Assembly: GCA_020740775.1 (NCBI GenBank)
Contig: JAHEWK010000028.1
Coordinates: forward strand, 124,001-188,000
Direction: 5' to 3'
From: Ilyonectria destructans
Taxonomy: Eukaryota > Ascomycota > Sordariomycetes > Hypocreales > Nectriaceae
DNA: 64,000 nucleotides
In this document: piece by piece, positions 1 through 10,200 of the stretch
Layout of the letters: each line of letters starts with the position of its first letter
Numbering within the stretch: position 1 is the stretch's first letter
Made by a program: the position numbers and the translations under genes
Notes under the pieces: generated by a model
Told to the model about the DNA's origin: nothing
The model's database searches: none
What the model saw: the letters and a program-made list of their open reading frames with translations, nothing else

Positions 1-162
1 CCGCTCGCAAGGTGTTTCTTCGCATTTCCTCACCTACGCCCCAGTGGATGGAGACCTAACGAGGCGGTAGAGGCTATGGCAAAGGAACGTATTGAAAAGA
101 ATGTCGACGAGGTAGCCGACCGGATAAGGAAGCTTACCTTAAGCGACACGCAATGACGCCAG

Positions 163-3100
163 GTGCTAAGCTTCTGTCGAGGAAAGATATTAACGAATGC
201 TTGTCTAATGGTCGCTGAATCCTACCCATTACGAAAGAGCTACCTCCTCGACTCCGGAGCATCAATACACATCTTCAGAGATACTACGCGGATGCATAAC
301 CTCAAGGCGGCCCCGATAGGAGACTTCCTATGGTCAGGAACAGAGCCAGTCCCAATCGACGGATACGGAGACGCAACAATCACCCTACGATCTGCTGACA
401 GCTCACTGAGGACTCTCCGACTGTTTAATGTTGCCTTCTGCAGAACCCTGACACCGAACCTAGTCTCCTTTTCACAGCTGAGGAAACGGGGGTTCTGGTG
501 GGACACAAGACCCGGCAACAACTGCCTGCGCAGGGCCGATGGCAGCCACCTTGGAGAGATCGAAGAGATCCACGGGCAACAGGTTCTGGAATACGTACAC
601 ACCGACGAAGAGGAGTCGCCGGCCCCTCGGGCACTACTCGCCGACTGCTCGCCAGCTCCACGCCGTGCCCGGAAGCACACCTCATGGACCCAGCGGAGGC
701 CCCTCAAGGGGATCCGAATATGTGGCATCAGCGACTCGGCCACCCAGGCCCCGATGCTCTCAGGCACCTTGCGAGCGCCGCTTGGGGCGTAAGGCTGAAG
801 CTAGACGAACCCCAAGGCCCTCAAAGGATTACAACAGTCGACTGTGATGCCTGCGGCGTAGCGAAGGCTCGCCGAGTAGTCCGCCGCGCTCCCCGAGAAG
901 CCAACGCAAGAGCAGAGCCGGGAGAGCGAATTGCCCTAGACTTCCACCCGATGGAGCCCGGCTATGGAGGCTATACGTCAGTGTGGATTATGGTAGACCG
1001 AGCCTCCGGACATGCATGGGATTACTACGCTACAGATCGGTCATCGCCTACGATTCGGGCCGCCCTCATGAGCTTTATTAAGATGATGGAAGTACAATAC
1101 GGAGCTACGGTAAAGGTCTTCGAATGTGACAACGAGCTCTCGACGATCCATCGCCAAGTGGCCGCCGAAATAGAGGCGATGGGGATCCGATGTGAGCCCT
1201 CTGCGCCGAACACTCAAGCCCAGAACGGGGGCGCAGAACGCATTGCAGCAGTGATCATCGAGAAAAGTCGTGCAATGCGAGCAGCAGCTAAGCTCCCAGC
1301 ATACCTCTGGCCAGAGACTATCAAAGCGGCCACATACCTCTACAACCGCTCGCCGAGCGCTCGCCGAGGTTGGAAGTCTCCCTACGAAGTGTTTCACTTA
1401 CGATACCGTACCGACGGCACAGCGAAACCCGATTTATCCCACCTACGAGTATACGGCTGTAAAGCTTTCACACTGACGGCAGACGCACAGCTCCGCCGTA
1501 ACCGTCTCCAAAGGCAGGCTCCGCGAGCCTGGATCGGGTTCCTCATAGGATATACATCAAGTAATTCCTTCCGAATCTGGAACCCGCTGTCAAAGGAAGT
1601 AGTAACCTCAAGAGACGTAACTTTCAATGAACACCAGCTATTCGACGGGCACTTGAAGAGCCTTCGGGACGATTTGCTAAAAGAAGACTTAGAAGCGATA
1701 CAGGAACGCATTCGAGAGCTGCTCGCAGCAACAGAGGAACCTCCACCGTGGTCATCACAGCTACCAGACGAGGAACCAGACGAAATCTCGCCTGACCCTA
1801 GTGGTCCAGAGCATGTAGAGGCCGGCGAGGAGCAAGCGAACACTCGCAGAGCACCCGTCGAGCAGTCTACCTATACTACCTCCAAGTTTGAGGTTCTTCC
1901 CACGCCTCCACAGTCACCCCCATCAGCATTTTTCCACGCCTTGGCCGCTTGCCTAGACGTGGAGGGGCGGGGGCAGCAGGATGGTGATGATACCGGAGGA
2001 ACAAAGCTAGCGAAGGCTCGCCGAGTCGTCCCCGAAAGGGTGACGCCAAGGACGTCTTTCAAGGCCGCGTTCCTAGCGGGCAGCCTGCAAGGGCCAAAGC
2101 ATCGCAGACGCTCCTATCAGACTAAGGAAGGTAGCCTGGCCAGCTCCTTACCGAAGCTAGTAGGGGGAAGCTCAACTCGCCCTCTCGACCGCGCACATGA
2201 TGATACTTACTCGTGTGGAGGGGAAAAACCCCTTGCGGAAAGGCCACTGGCCGGAACGCCGTGGCGTTTGTTGGAGCGGCTTCCCAGCTCTCATGCTCAG
2301 ATAGATGAACATCCGTATAGAGACCAGCTAATCGCAGCCGAAACCCCCCACTTGCAGAGCCATAAGGAAGCAGGCTCGTGGGTCGAAGTCGCTAAGGCAG
2401 CGGCGGGCAGTCGCCGAGTACTCGGCTGTCACTGGGTATACACATACAAGCTGGATAAACACGGCCGCTTCGTTAAGATCAAGGCACGGTTGGTAATCCG
2501 TGGCGATCAGTGTGAACGGCCTCTAGTAACTGTATTCCAGCTATCTAGTCCAGGATGCTAGTTACATCAAAGATGAAGAAGAAAGAAAGAAGTTCCCAAG
2601 TGCCCCTGAGCTGTGGGACGATTTCCCGTCCCTGGCGCGCACGAGCCTCGTACGTCTTGCGGCACAGCCGCAAGGATATGGGCCCTGGCCCGTGACAATC
2701 AGCAGCCGAAGGACGAGCGAGACACCTATGCAGCTACCTTAGCCGGGATGTCATTTCGAACGCTCGTAGCCCTAGCTAACCGCTTTGACTATGAGATGTT
2801 GCAATATGACGCAGTCAATGCCTTCGTACATGCCGACCTTGACGAAGATATCTATATGGAAATGCCGACTGGATACCGAAAACCCGGTATTATCCTCAAG
2901 CTTCGTAAGGCTCTGTATGGCCTTAGACGGTCACCTCTCTTATGGCAACAACACTTCGAGAAAGGCCTGCTTTCGCTAGGCTTTCGGCGAGTACTCGGAG
3001 AGGACTGCTGCTGGCTGCACGGAGAGATTATCTTCTTCTTCTATGTGGATGACTGCGTCCTCTGCTACCCAAAGACCCTAGAATGCAAGGCAACTGAGCT

Positions 3101-4148
3101 GATCGAATCTCTCCAGAAACTCTATCACATCGAGGGAGGAAAGCCTCTGCACTGGTTCCTAGGCATCGAAGTTATCCGTGACCGAGCAACTCGACGGCTG
3201 TGGCTTTCCCAGTCAGTGTACATCGACAAGACACGCCGATTGCTCGCCGATTCCTCGCCGAATCCTAGGCATAAGACCCCAATGGCCCTCGAAGAGCTCC
3301 TTCCTTCCGACTGCGAGACGACCCCACAACTCATCAACCTATACCAACGGAAGGTCGGGACAATCATGTACGCTGCGGTCATGACTCGGCCAGATATCGC
3401 CTTTGCAGCTAGCAGACTAGCACGATTCAACCAGAACCCAGGCCCTAAGCATCACGAAGCCGCAGATCGGGTCCTCTGGTATCTCCTACGAACACGAGGT
3501 TTTTCCTTGCAATACGGGGCCGAGCCCGGCAGCGGAGACGACGGCCTCTTGGTGGCGTCTGATGCTAGTTTCGCAGACAATTCGCTGGACCGTCGGAGCT
3601 CACAGGCTTTCGCAATGACCCTCTTCGGCGGGATGACCTCGTGGAGAGCCAACAAGCAAGATACAGTCACAACGTCAACAACAGAGGCAGAGTTACTAGC
3701 TTTCTCGCAAGCAGCTAAGGAGGCTCTCTTCGCAAGCCGTCTGATCTCATCCCTACATATCGACTTGCGATCGCCGACTGCTCGGCGAGGAATCGCTCCT
3801 CCTTCGCAAGTGACTATCCAATGTGACAACCAACAGACTATCCGGCTAGTCAAGGAGGAGCTCATCCAGCTGCGTACGAAACTACGGCATGTCGACATAC
3901 ATAACCACTGGCTTCGGCAGGAAGTCACGCAAGGCCGGATCGATGTTATCTACACCCCGTCAGCCCAATTGCTTGCTGACGGCTTCACGAAGAGCCTTCC
4001 GCGGGAAAGCTTTGAGACCTTTATCAAGCAGCTAAGGCTCGCCGACCTCTCAGTGAGACTGGCCCGAAACAGGAAGCAGGAATTGGGGGAAGAAAAGGAA
4101 GCCCTTGTGATCCCGGAGGTCAGCCCAAAGGCGATGCCTTCGAGCTGA
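163..4148 (+). pseudogene. copia Gag-Pol polyprotein, broken
   Basis: Three pieces form the pol gene. 163 to about 690 holds the aspartic protease, with the active-site motif DSGAS near 250. From about 700 to 2510, in another frame, come the GAG-pre-integrase zinc motif (HQRLGH followed by CDACG) and the integrase core, with acidic residues in LDFHP, ECDNE and GGAERI. This piece ends at the conserved start of reverse transcriptase (ARLVIRGDQ). 2698-4148 carries the rest of reverse transcriptase (catalytic YVDD near 3040) and RNase H (SDASFAD near 3560, IHNHW near 3900). The first break is a frameshift; the second is a 187-bp solo LTR plus a 5-bp duplication (192 bp, so the frame is kept on either side). 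The product cannot be made as one protein. Copia pol normally acts in the cytoplasmic virus-like particle. Confidence 0.88.
2511..2697 (-). mobile_element. solo LTR nested in the copia reverse transcriptase
   Basis: The 187-bp insert is flanked by the 5-bp direct repeat ATCAG (2506-2510 and 2698-2702) and has TG...CA ends. It splits the conserved RGDQ/DTYAATLAG part of reverse transcriptase. On the minus strand it starts TGTCACGGGCCAGGG and ends GGCCGTTCACA, matching the solo LTR at 23202-23417 and the chromovirus LTR at 17560-17760. A hairpin (CTTGCGGC...GCCGCAAG) lies just inside its minus-strand 5' end. Confidence 0.85.
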
Positions 4149-4155
4149 AGGGGCG

Positions 4156-4337
4156 TGTTGAATTGGAGGCATGGAACACCAGGGCTCCAGGATGTCACGT
4201 GTGGAATAGGGAGGCCTTCGGGCCCCACTTATAGGCCCGGGGTGTAGTCCAAAGCAGACAGCCCCTGACAACAACAACAGATACACAATACACACACATG
4301 TTCAAGGTCATCAAATGGTCACATAAGCAATCCAACA
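4156..4337 (+). repeat. 3' LTR of the copia element
   Basis: The 182-bp segment begins TGTTGAATTGG right after a purine-rich tract and ends AATCCAACA, so the ends are the inverted pair TGTTG/CAACA usual for LTRs. A TATA-like CTTATAGG lies near 4230. The 5' partner is outside the window, so identity between LTRs cannot be used to date the insertion. Confidence 0.78.
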
Positions 4338-4440
4338 GATCTAGTCTATGAATTTTCATGACTTTAATTGATGCCAATACAGCTGGTCAAAGATTGTGGT
4401 GTTATCGCGGAAATTCGGGTGGATCCGGGCGTTGTCGGTA

Positions 4441-5848
4441 CAGCGGGGTTCCAAAAGTCTTGCAACGCCACGCGACTTTTTCGCGACCAGCGTCAAGGAT
4501 CCGAACCGCGTTTTTTGCTCCTTCATCTTCAACATCTCACAACTTTTTATTATGACGTCCAATTTACGATCCTTTGGGACCATAATATCCGGAAATCGCC
4601 AAGGAAAACAACGAACTAGCCCCGAGCTTCGTGCGGCTATTATTGCGGCCGTACAAGCTGGAGAGAAAAGGAGTGTGGTTGCGACGCGTTTTGGGGTCAC
4701 GACAGCCACAATCAGCCGTCTGCTTCAACGGCTCGAGACAACCGCATCAATCGATCCTAGCCCTCAGTCCGGGCGTCCCCTAAGTCTGACGCCTCGGGCG
4801 AAAAGGGCTATTATTCACGCTGTACGACAGGATGAAGGCGTCTCAAGGAAAGATCTGGTGGATGACCTGAGTCTTGGGGTGAGCGCGACGACTGTACGCC
4901 GGGCTTTAAATGAGGTCAACTTACGCAAATGGCACGCTAGAAAGAGGATCTTTTTACGAAAGGAAGATGCAGCTCAGCGGCTTCAATTTACGCGTGACTG
5001 GGCGAAAAGAGAGGAAGAATTGGGTGAGGTATGGCTGAGTGTTTATGATGTCCCCGTCCGCTACTGTACCTGTTACTCACACCCCTTAGGTTATCTTCTC
5101 TGATGAATGCTCTGCTGCAAATGGCAGCGCCAATCCAGGTACCTGGGTCTGGAGGTTTACCCATGAGATCTATGACCCAAAATTCGTCAACAAAATGGCC
5201 CATGGCAAGGGTGATGTGACGATAATGGTGTGGGGTGCAATTTGCAAGAAGAGCCGAAGCAAGCTGGTTATTATGACTCGGGATACAGCCTCCAAGCGTG
5301 GAGGCTACTCATCAAAGAGCTATATTGAAGCTCTGACTTCTGGGCTTCTTCCTGATTATAACGGCACCCGGCATTTTCAGCAGGATAATGCCGGAATTCA
5401 CACATCAAAGGTCTCGATGAGCTTTCTGCTCGAGCACGGGATCTCTCTTATTGACTGGCCGCCTCACAGCCCCGATCTGAACCCCATCGAGCACGTTTGG
5501 GCCAGACTAAAGAGAGATCTCTATAGAATGTTCCCTTGGGTCTCCAAATTGAAGAAAAACGCAGCCGATATCGCTAAATTTAAAGTGTGCTTGGAAGCAG
5601 CGTGGGAAGCTATCCCTCAAGACTTCATTCGGGGCCTGCTGGAGTCTATGCCGCGTAGGGTGGAAGCTTGCCGTAAAGCTAGGGGTTGGTATACAAAATA
5701 TTAAAGCCACGCCTCTGAGGAATCCAAAAATATAGTTACTTTTATTACAGCTAGTCTGTGGCCTGTTTAATTGGTATCTTTATTGCATGCGTTCCGGTGA
5801 GGGTGGTGGTGTAAGTGGGGCTGTTGCAAGACTTTTGGAACCCCGCTG
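4441..5848 (+). mobile_element. Tc1/mariner-type DNA transposon, complete
   Basis: A 1408-bp element bounded by TA target duplications (4439-4440 and 5849-5850). The terminal inverted repeats are 26 bp and perfect (4441-4466 and 5823-5848), beginning CAGCGGGGTTCCAAAAG. It carries one transposase gene in the plus direction with a 61-bp intron. Perfect TIRs, a clean TA duplication and an open reading frame suggest a recent insertion. It sits between the copia LTR and a palindromic TATAGTGGGC cluster. Confidence 0.93.
4552..5704 (+). CDS. Tc1-like DD34E transposase, two exons
   Basis: Exons 4552-5028 and 5090-5704 encode 363 residues. The intron (5029-5089) starts GTATGG and ends CCTTAG, with TTACTCAC as a plausible branch site. 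Removing it joins the frame so that the conserved VIFSDE block is restored. The N-terminal half holds paired helix-turn-helix DNA-binding motifs (around residues 15-120, including RFGVTTATISRLLQR). The catalytic triad is D164 (FSDE), D258 (QQDNAGIH) and E293 (NPIEHVW), a DD34E spacing. The ATG at 4552 is chosen because the frame's earlier ATG lies outside the element. The enzyme cuts and pastes at TA in the nucleus. No inactivating change is seen. Confidence 0.9.
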
Positions 5849-5850
5849 TA

Positions 5851-5990
5851 GGGCTTGCTATATTATAGTGGGTTATAGTGGGCGAGGTGCAGTCACTATA
5901 GCCCGCTATAAAATATAGGGCTCTGACCACTATAGCCCGCTATAAAAAATGCAGATTATAGTGGGCTATAGTGGCTGCAGCCCTATATTC
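5851..5990. repeat. palindromic TATAGTGGGC cluster, possible foldback/MITE
   Basis: At least four copies of an 18-bp unit like CACTATAGCCCGCTATA occur in both orientations, so the stretch can fold on itself. The outer ends read TAGGGCTTGC and GCAGCCCTA, which are partly inverted copies. No coding potential is seen. The adjoining Tc1 element may have inserted at the TA at its edge. Confidence 0.5.
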
Positions 5991-7262
5991 GATTTCTAGA
6001 AACTTTGCGGTTTTGGGTTTCCGACCGTTGGCGGACCGTGCCTAATGTGCCACCGTAGAGGCGGACTCTCAGAGAAGGTCCGCAGTACATTTTCCATGAC
6101 GACCCGAAGTACTCGGATCACCACGGGGCGGGGCGCCTAGACGCAAAAGGGACTGACAGGGAGTTTTGCAACAGTCCCCCTATCGCCCACCGTAGTCGGG
6201 AAAGCAGCCTCGATTTTGGCAGACCGTGCTTCAGCTGCCGAAGATAGGATGCTGAACACTTGCAGAATTTGGCCTTCAAGCAGGCCTGTCATGGAACAAG
6301 CAGCGACGAGGTTGAGCAGCAAGCGATGGGACGACGATCCGTGGGGCTTGGGGTGTCAGGTACCAAATGTTCTGAAATGTGAACTAGATTGTGTCAAGGC
6401 CCTATAGGGACTTCCCTCTGGGCGAAATAATTTCCATCCATCCAACCGTAGGCGTGGGCCACCCCGCGACCCAGAGTCAGTGAATGCTGGCCGGCCGCTC
6501 CAGGTCGAGCTCCCCTCAATGCAGGTCGTGACTCGACGGCCCGCGGCGGCCAAGTCACAAAGCACTGTGCGGTGCGATGGAGGCGAGGCTAGTCGTGACC
6601 GTATCGCGACGCGTCGGCGCCATGCTACTCTCGTACTCGACTGGTTGGGATGGAGAACGGAGATTTCTATTGACAGTTTTATTAGCCCGAACACGATGGG
6701 CGATGGGGAAGCATGAACTCGAGTACTCGACTCTGCTGCCTTGGAGAATTTGCCCATAAGCAGGTCCCTTGAAGAGACGAGACACAACAATAAGACATGA
6801 TTGGTGAAGAGCGTGTGATGCCGCCCCTGCCGCCCTGCCGCACCAGCATGAGAATGATATGATTGGGCGAGAGGTGCCCATTCAACTGCGAGTAAGCGCC
6901 CGCGGTCGAGGGGGTGGCCTCAGCAGATGACCGACTCGCTTCTGCCCAATGTTGCCCAACCGCTTTTTGTTTGAGCAATAGTCGCGGTGTCTGGCTTCTT
7001 TCATAATCGTTGTTCATTTTGGGGTACTGTACGCTCTGTCAATTGAACTTCGGCGCAGATCCTAAAATCCCACTGAACCCCCGCGATTAGAGGGGACAAG
7101 TTGCGCTGTCAGGTTGGTTGTTGTGTTTGGCGATCACAGCGGTCTGCAGGCGGATCCAACTTGTCCAGGTGGAGGCAAGTGATCTTTCTGAGAAACCTCG
7201 GCGACCAAACACTAATCGTCCTTCGTAGCTCACCTTGCCTCCGGATCATCCTGCGAGCGAAT
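5991..7262. other. no supported gene; upstream region of the first NLR gene
   Basis: Only short unsupported frames are seen on either strand, with no recognisable domain, repeat or RNA gene. The last few hundred bases presumably hold the promoter and leader of the receptor gene starting at 7263. Confidence 0.5.
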
Positions 7263-10200
7263 ATGTCTCAACCTAACGACTACACAGTCGGCTGGATATG
7301 CGCCATTGCCACCGAGTACATCGCTGCGCAAGTTTTCCTCGACGAAAAGCACGACCGGCCCGAATATGTGTCCCCCAATGACAGCAACGATTACACCCTG
7401 GGAAGAATTGGGAAACACAACACCGTCATCGCTGTGTTACCCGACGGGGAGTATGGCACGTCCTCTGCGGCAAGAGTCGCCAAAGGCATGCTGCTCAGCT
7501 TCCCCAACGTCAGGATCGGCCTGATGGTTGGCATAGGCGGCGGTGCACCAAGTCGAAAGCGTGATATCCGTCTAGGCGACATCGTTGTAAGCGCTCCTCG
7601 CGATGGGAGGGGTGGTGTGTTCCAGTACGACTTTGGTAAAAAGATACAAGGTCAGGAACTTCAACCAACCCTTTTCTTGGGCCAGCCACCAGAGATCCTA
7701 CGAACAGCGATGCTTGGAATCCAGGCCCAGTATAAGATCGAAGGGCATCAACTTGAGGAGGCTATCAACGGTATTCTCGAGAGGAAGCCGAGACTACGAC
7801 AGGATTACAAGCGACCGGAGCCAATCAGCGACAAGCTATTCAGAGCAGATATCACCCACGACTCAGCCTGTGCCATGGTCTGTGGTGATAATGCCTCAAA
7901 CTTGATATTGCGACCAGAACGGACCAAAGACGAGGATAATCCTGCAATTCACTACGGCCTGATTGCTTCGGCAAACCAGCTGATGAAGGACGCTTTAGTT
8001 CGGGACAAGCTTGCAGCTGAAAAGGACGTTCTGTGTTTTGAGATGGAAGCGGCAGGGCTGATGAACCACTTTCCCTGTCTGGTTATCCGCGGTATATGCG
8101 ACTACGCGGACTCTCACAAGAACAAGGAGTGGCAGGGCTATGCAACAATGGTGGCTGCTGCATATGCGAAGGATCTTCTCTGTCGAATAGCTCCAAATAG
8201 GGTTGAAGCTGAAAAGAAGATCGGCGATATTCTATCAGGTAATTCAAGCCTTAGAATCATACCATTAATACATGTTAATCCTATGTATAGGCCTCCAAGA
8301 GGTTGCAGAAGAGCACCGGGATGTTTCAAAGGAGTACCGCGATATTGCAATGAAGCATCTCCAAGCCCAGAAAGATCTAGCCAAGGAGAGGCTGTCCGAA
8401 AAAGAACAAGAGTGTCACCAGCTGTTCCGCCTCACAACCGGCAAAAGGGACGCCACATACGAGTGGTATAAAGACCGAGTGGAAGAAAGGGTTGAAGACA
8501 CGTGCATGTGGTTCCTCAAGCACGAGCACTTCCAGACGTGGTTGAACCAAGAGTCTGGCCCCCTGCTAGTCTCGGCGGATCCTGGCTGTGGAAAGTCGGT
8601 GCTGGCCAAGTACCTGATCGACCGCGGCCTGCCACGATCGACAACCATCTGCTACTTCTTCTTCAAAGACCAAGACCAGAACACTGTCCGGCAAGCACTT
8701 TGCGCCCTGCTTCACCAGCTCTTCTCTCAGAAGCCGCCTCTGATTAAACATGCTACGCCACAATTCCGCAAGGATGGGCAAGGTTTGATCAACTCCACAC
8801 AATCGCTCTGGGAGGTTCTACGAAACGCTGTAAAAGATCCCCAGGCAGGACCTATAATTGTGGTCCTTGATGCCCTGGACGAATGTGCCGAATCAGAGTT
8901 GGCGGACCTGATGCGAAATGTGGAGAGCCACTTCCGCAGCGACCATTTGAGCTATGGCAAGTTGAAGTATCTTCTAACGTGCCGCCCGTATGACCAGATC
9001 GTGTCCAAGTTCCGTGGCCTATTAGACGCTTTTCCAAATATCCGTATACCAGGAGAGGAAGAGTCAGAAACGATCAGTCAGGAGGTGAATCACGTCATTA
9101 CACGCCGGGTCAATCAGCTGTCGCACCTCTCACCCCAAATCAAGAGCCACCTGGAGAAAATACTACAGAAGACTACCCACCGCACTTATCTCTGGGTATA
9201 CCTTGTGTTTGACTACTTGGAGAAAGCAGACTTCAAAAAGACACTAAAGGGGGTCGAGTCCGCTATTGCAACACTTCCGAGGAGTATCAATGAGGCATAT
9301 GAGCAAATTCTTAATAAGACTAAGGAAGATCCGATGGTTCGGAAAGTCTTGAGTATTATCTTGGCAGCGAGCCGGCCGCTAACCCTCTCGGAAATGAACC
9401 TTGCCGTGAATATAGACTACACATCACAGTCTATTCACGACCTCGACTTGGAGGATGACGAGGACTTCAAGACGCGTCTCAGATCTTGGTGTGGATTGTT
9501 CGTCTCAATCCATCAAGGCAGTATTTATTTCCTTCACCAAACAGCTCGCGAGTTTCTCCTCGCAGATTTGGCATCGCCCACAACTGTTTCGTCAGAGCTG
9601 CACTGGCATCACTCCATCACTACCCAAGACGCACACGCCATTCTTGCGGAGCTCTGCGTGCTCTATCTGAACTTCTTCAACTCCAACGTTAGTCTACCGA
9701 CAGATGCGAATGGGGAAGCCGGCGACTCTTTCGATAGACACGCCTTCTTAGATTACTCAGCCCAAACTTGGGGCGCTCACTTCCGCAAGGCTGGTATCAT
9801 CGATGGCGCCGCCATTATACCTTTCGCTCTAAGAATTTGTGATCCGGATTCGAAGAGCTACTCGGTATGGTTTGGAATTTATTGGAAGACTACATTTATG
9901 TGGACTACCGAGTATTTTACGGATCTCATGGTAGCGTCGTACTATGGCCATCGTGTCGTTGTCAAGCTACTTCTCGAAAAGGGCGCGAAGATCGAGGCGA
10001 AAGATAGCAGCTATGGTCGGACGCCGCTAAAGTGGGCCGCTCATAACGGGCACGAGGCCACCGTCAAGCTGCTGCTCGAGAAGGGCGCCGACGTCGAGGC
10101 CAAGGACGAACATGGTCGGACGCCGCTATGGGGGGCCGTCGGGAATGGGCACGAGGCCACCGTCAAGCTGCTGCTCGAGAAGGGCGCCGACGTCGCGGCC

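Larger units (their letters stand above)
1..4337 (+). mobile_element. Ty1/copia-type LTR retrotransposon, 5' end outside window
   Basis: The order protease, integrase, reverse transcriptase, RNase H identifies a copia (Pseudoviridae-type) element. The window opens inside the gag end: a frame around 85-150 reads as the tail of gag and stops at a TGA at 151-153. The 3' side is complete. Pol stops at 4148, a purine run (gaagggg) follows, and a 182-bp LTR spans 4156-4337 with TGTTG...CAACA ends. The 5' LTR and primer-binding site are not in the window, so the target duplication cannot be checked; the 5 bases after the LTR are GATCT. The copy is dead: an in-frame stop, a frameshift near 660-700 and a nested solo LTR at 2511-2697. 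Confidence 0.9.

Noticed and set aside
4348..4364. GAATTTTCATGACTT shared with 33300-33316
   Set aside because: Only about 15 bp with no flanking similarity; likely chance.
6356..7017. Overlapping minus-strand frames of 108-144 codons before the first NLR
   Set aside because: No domain, no intron logic and composition typical of accidental frames.
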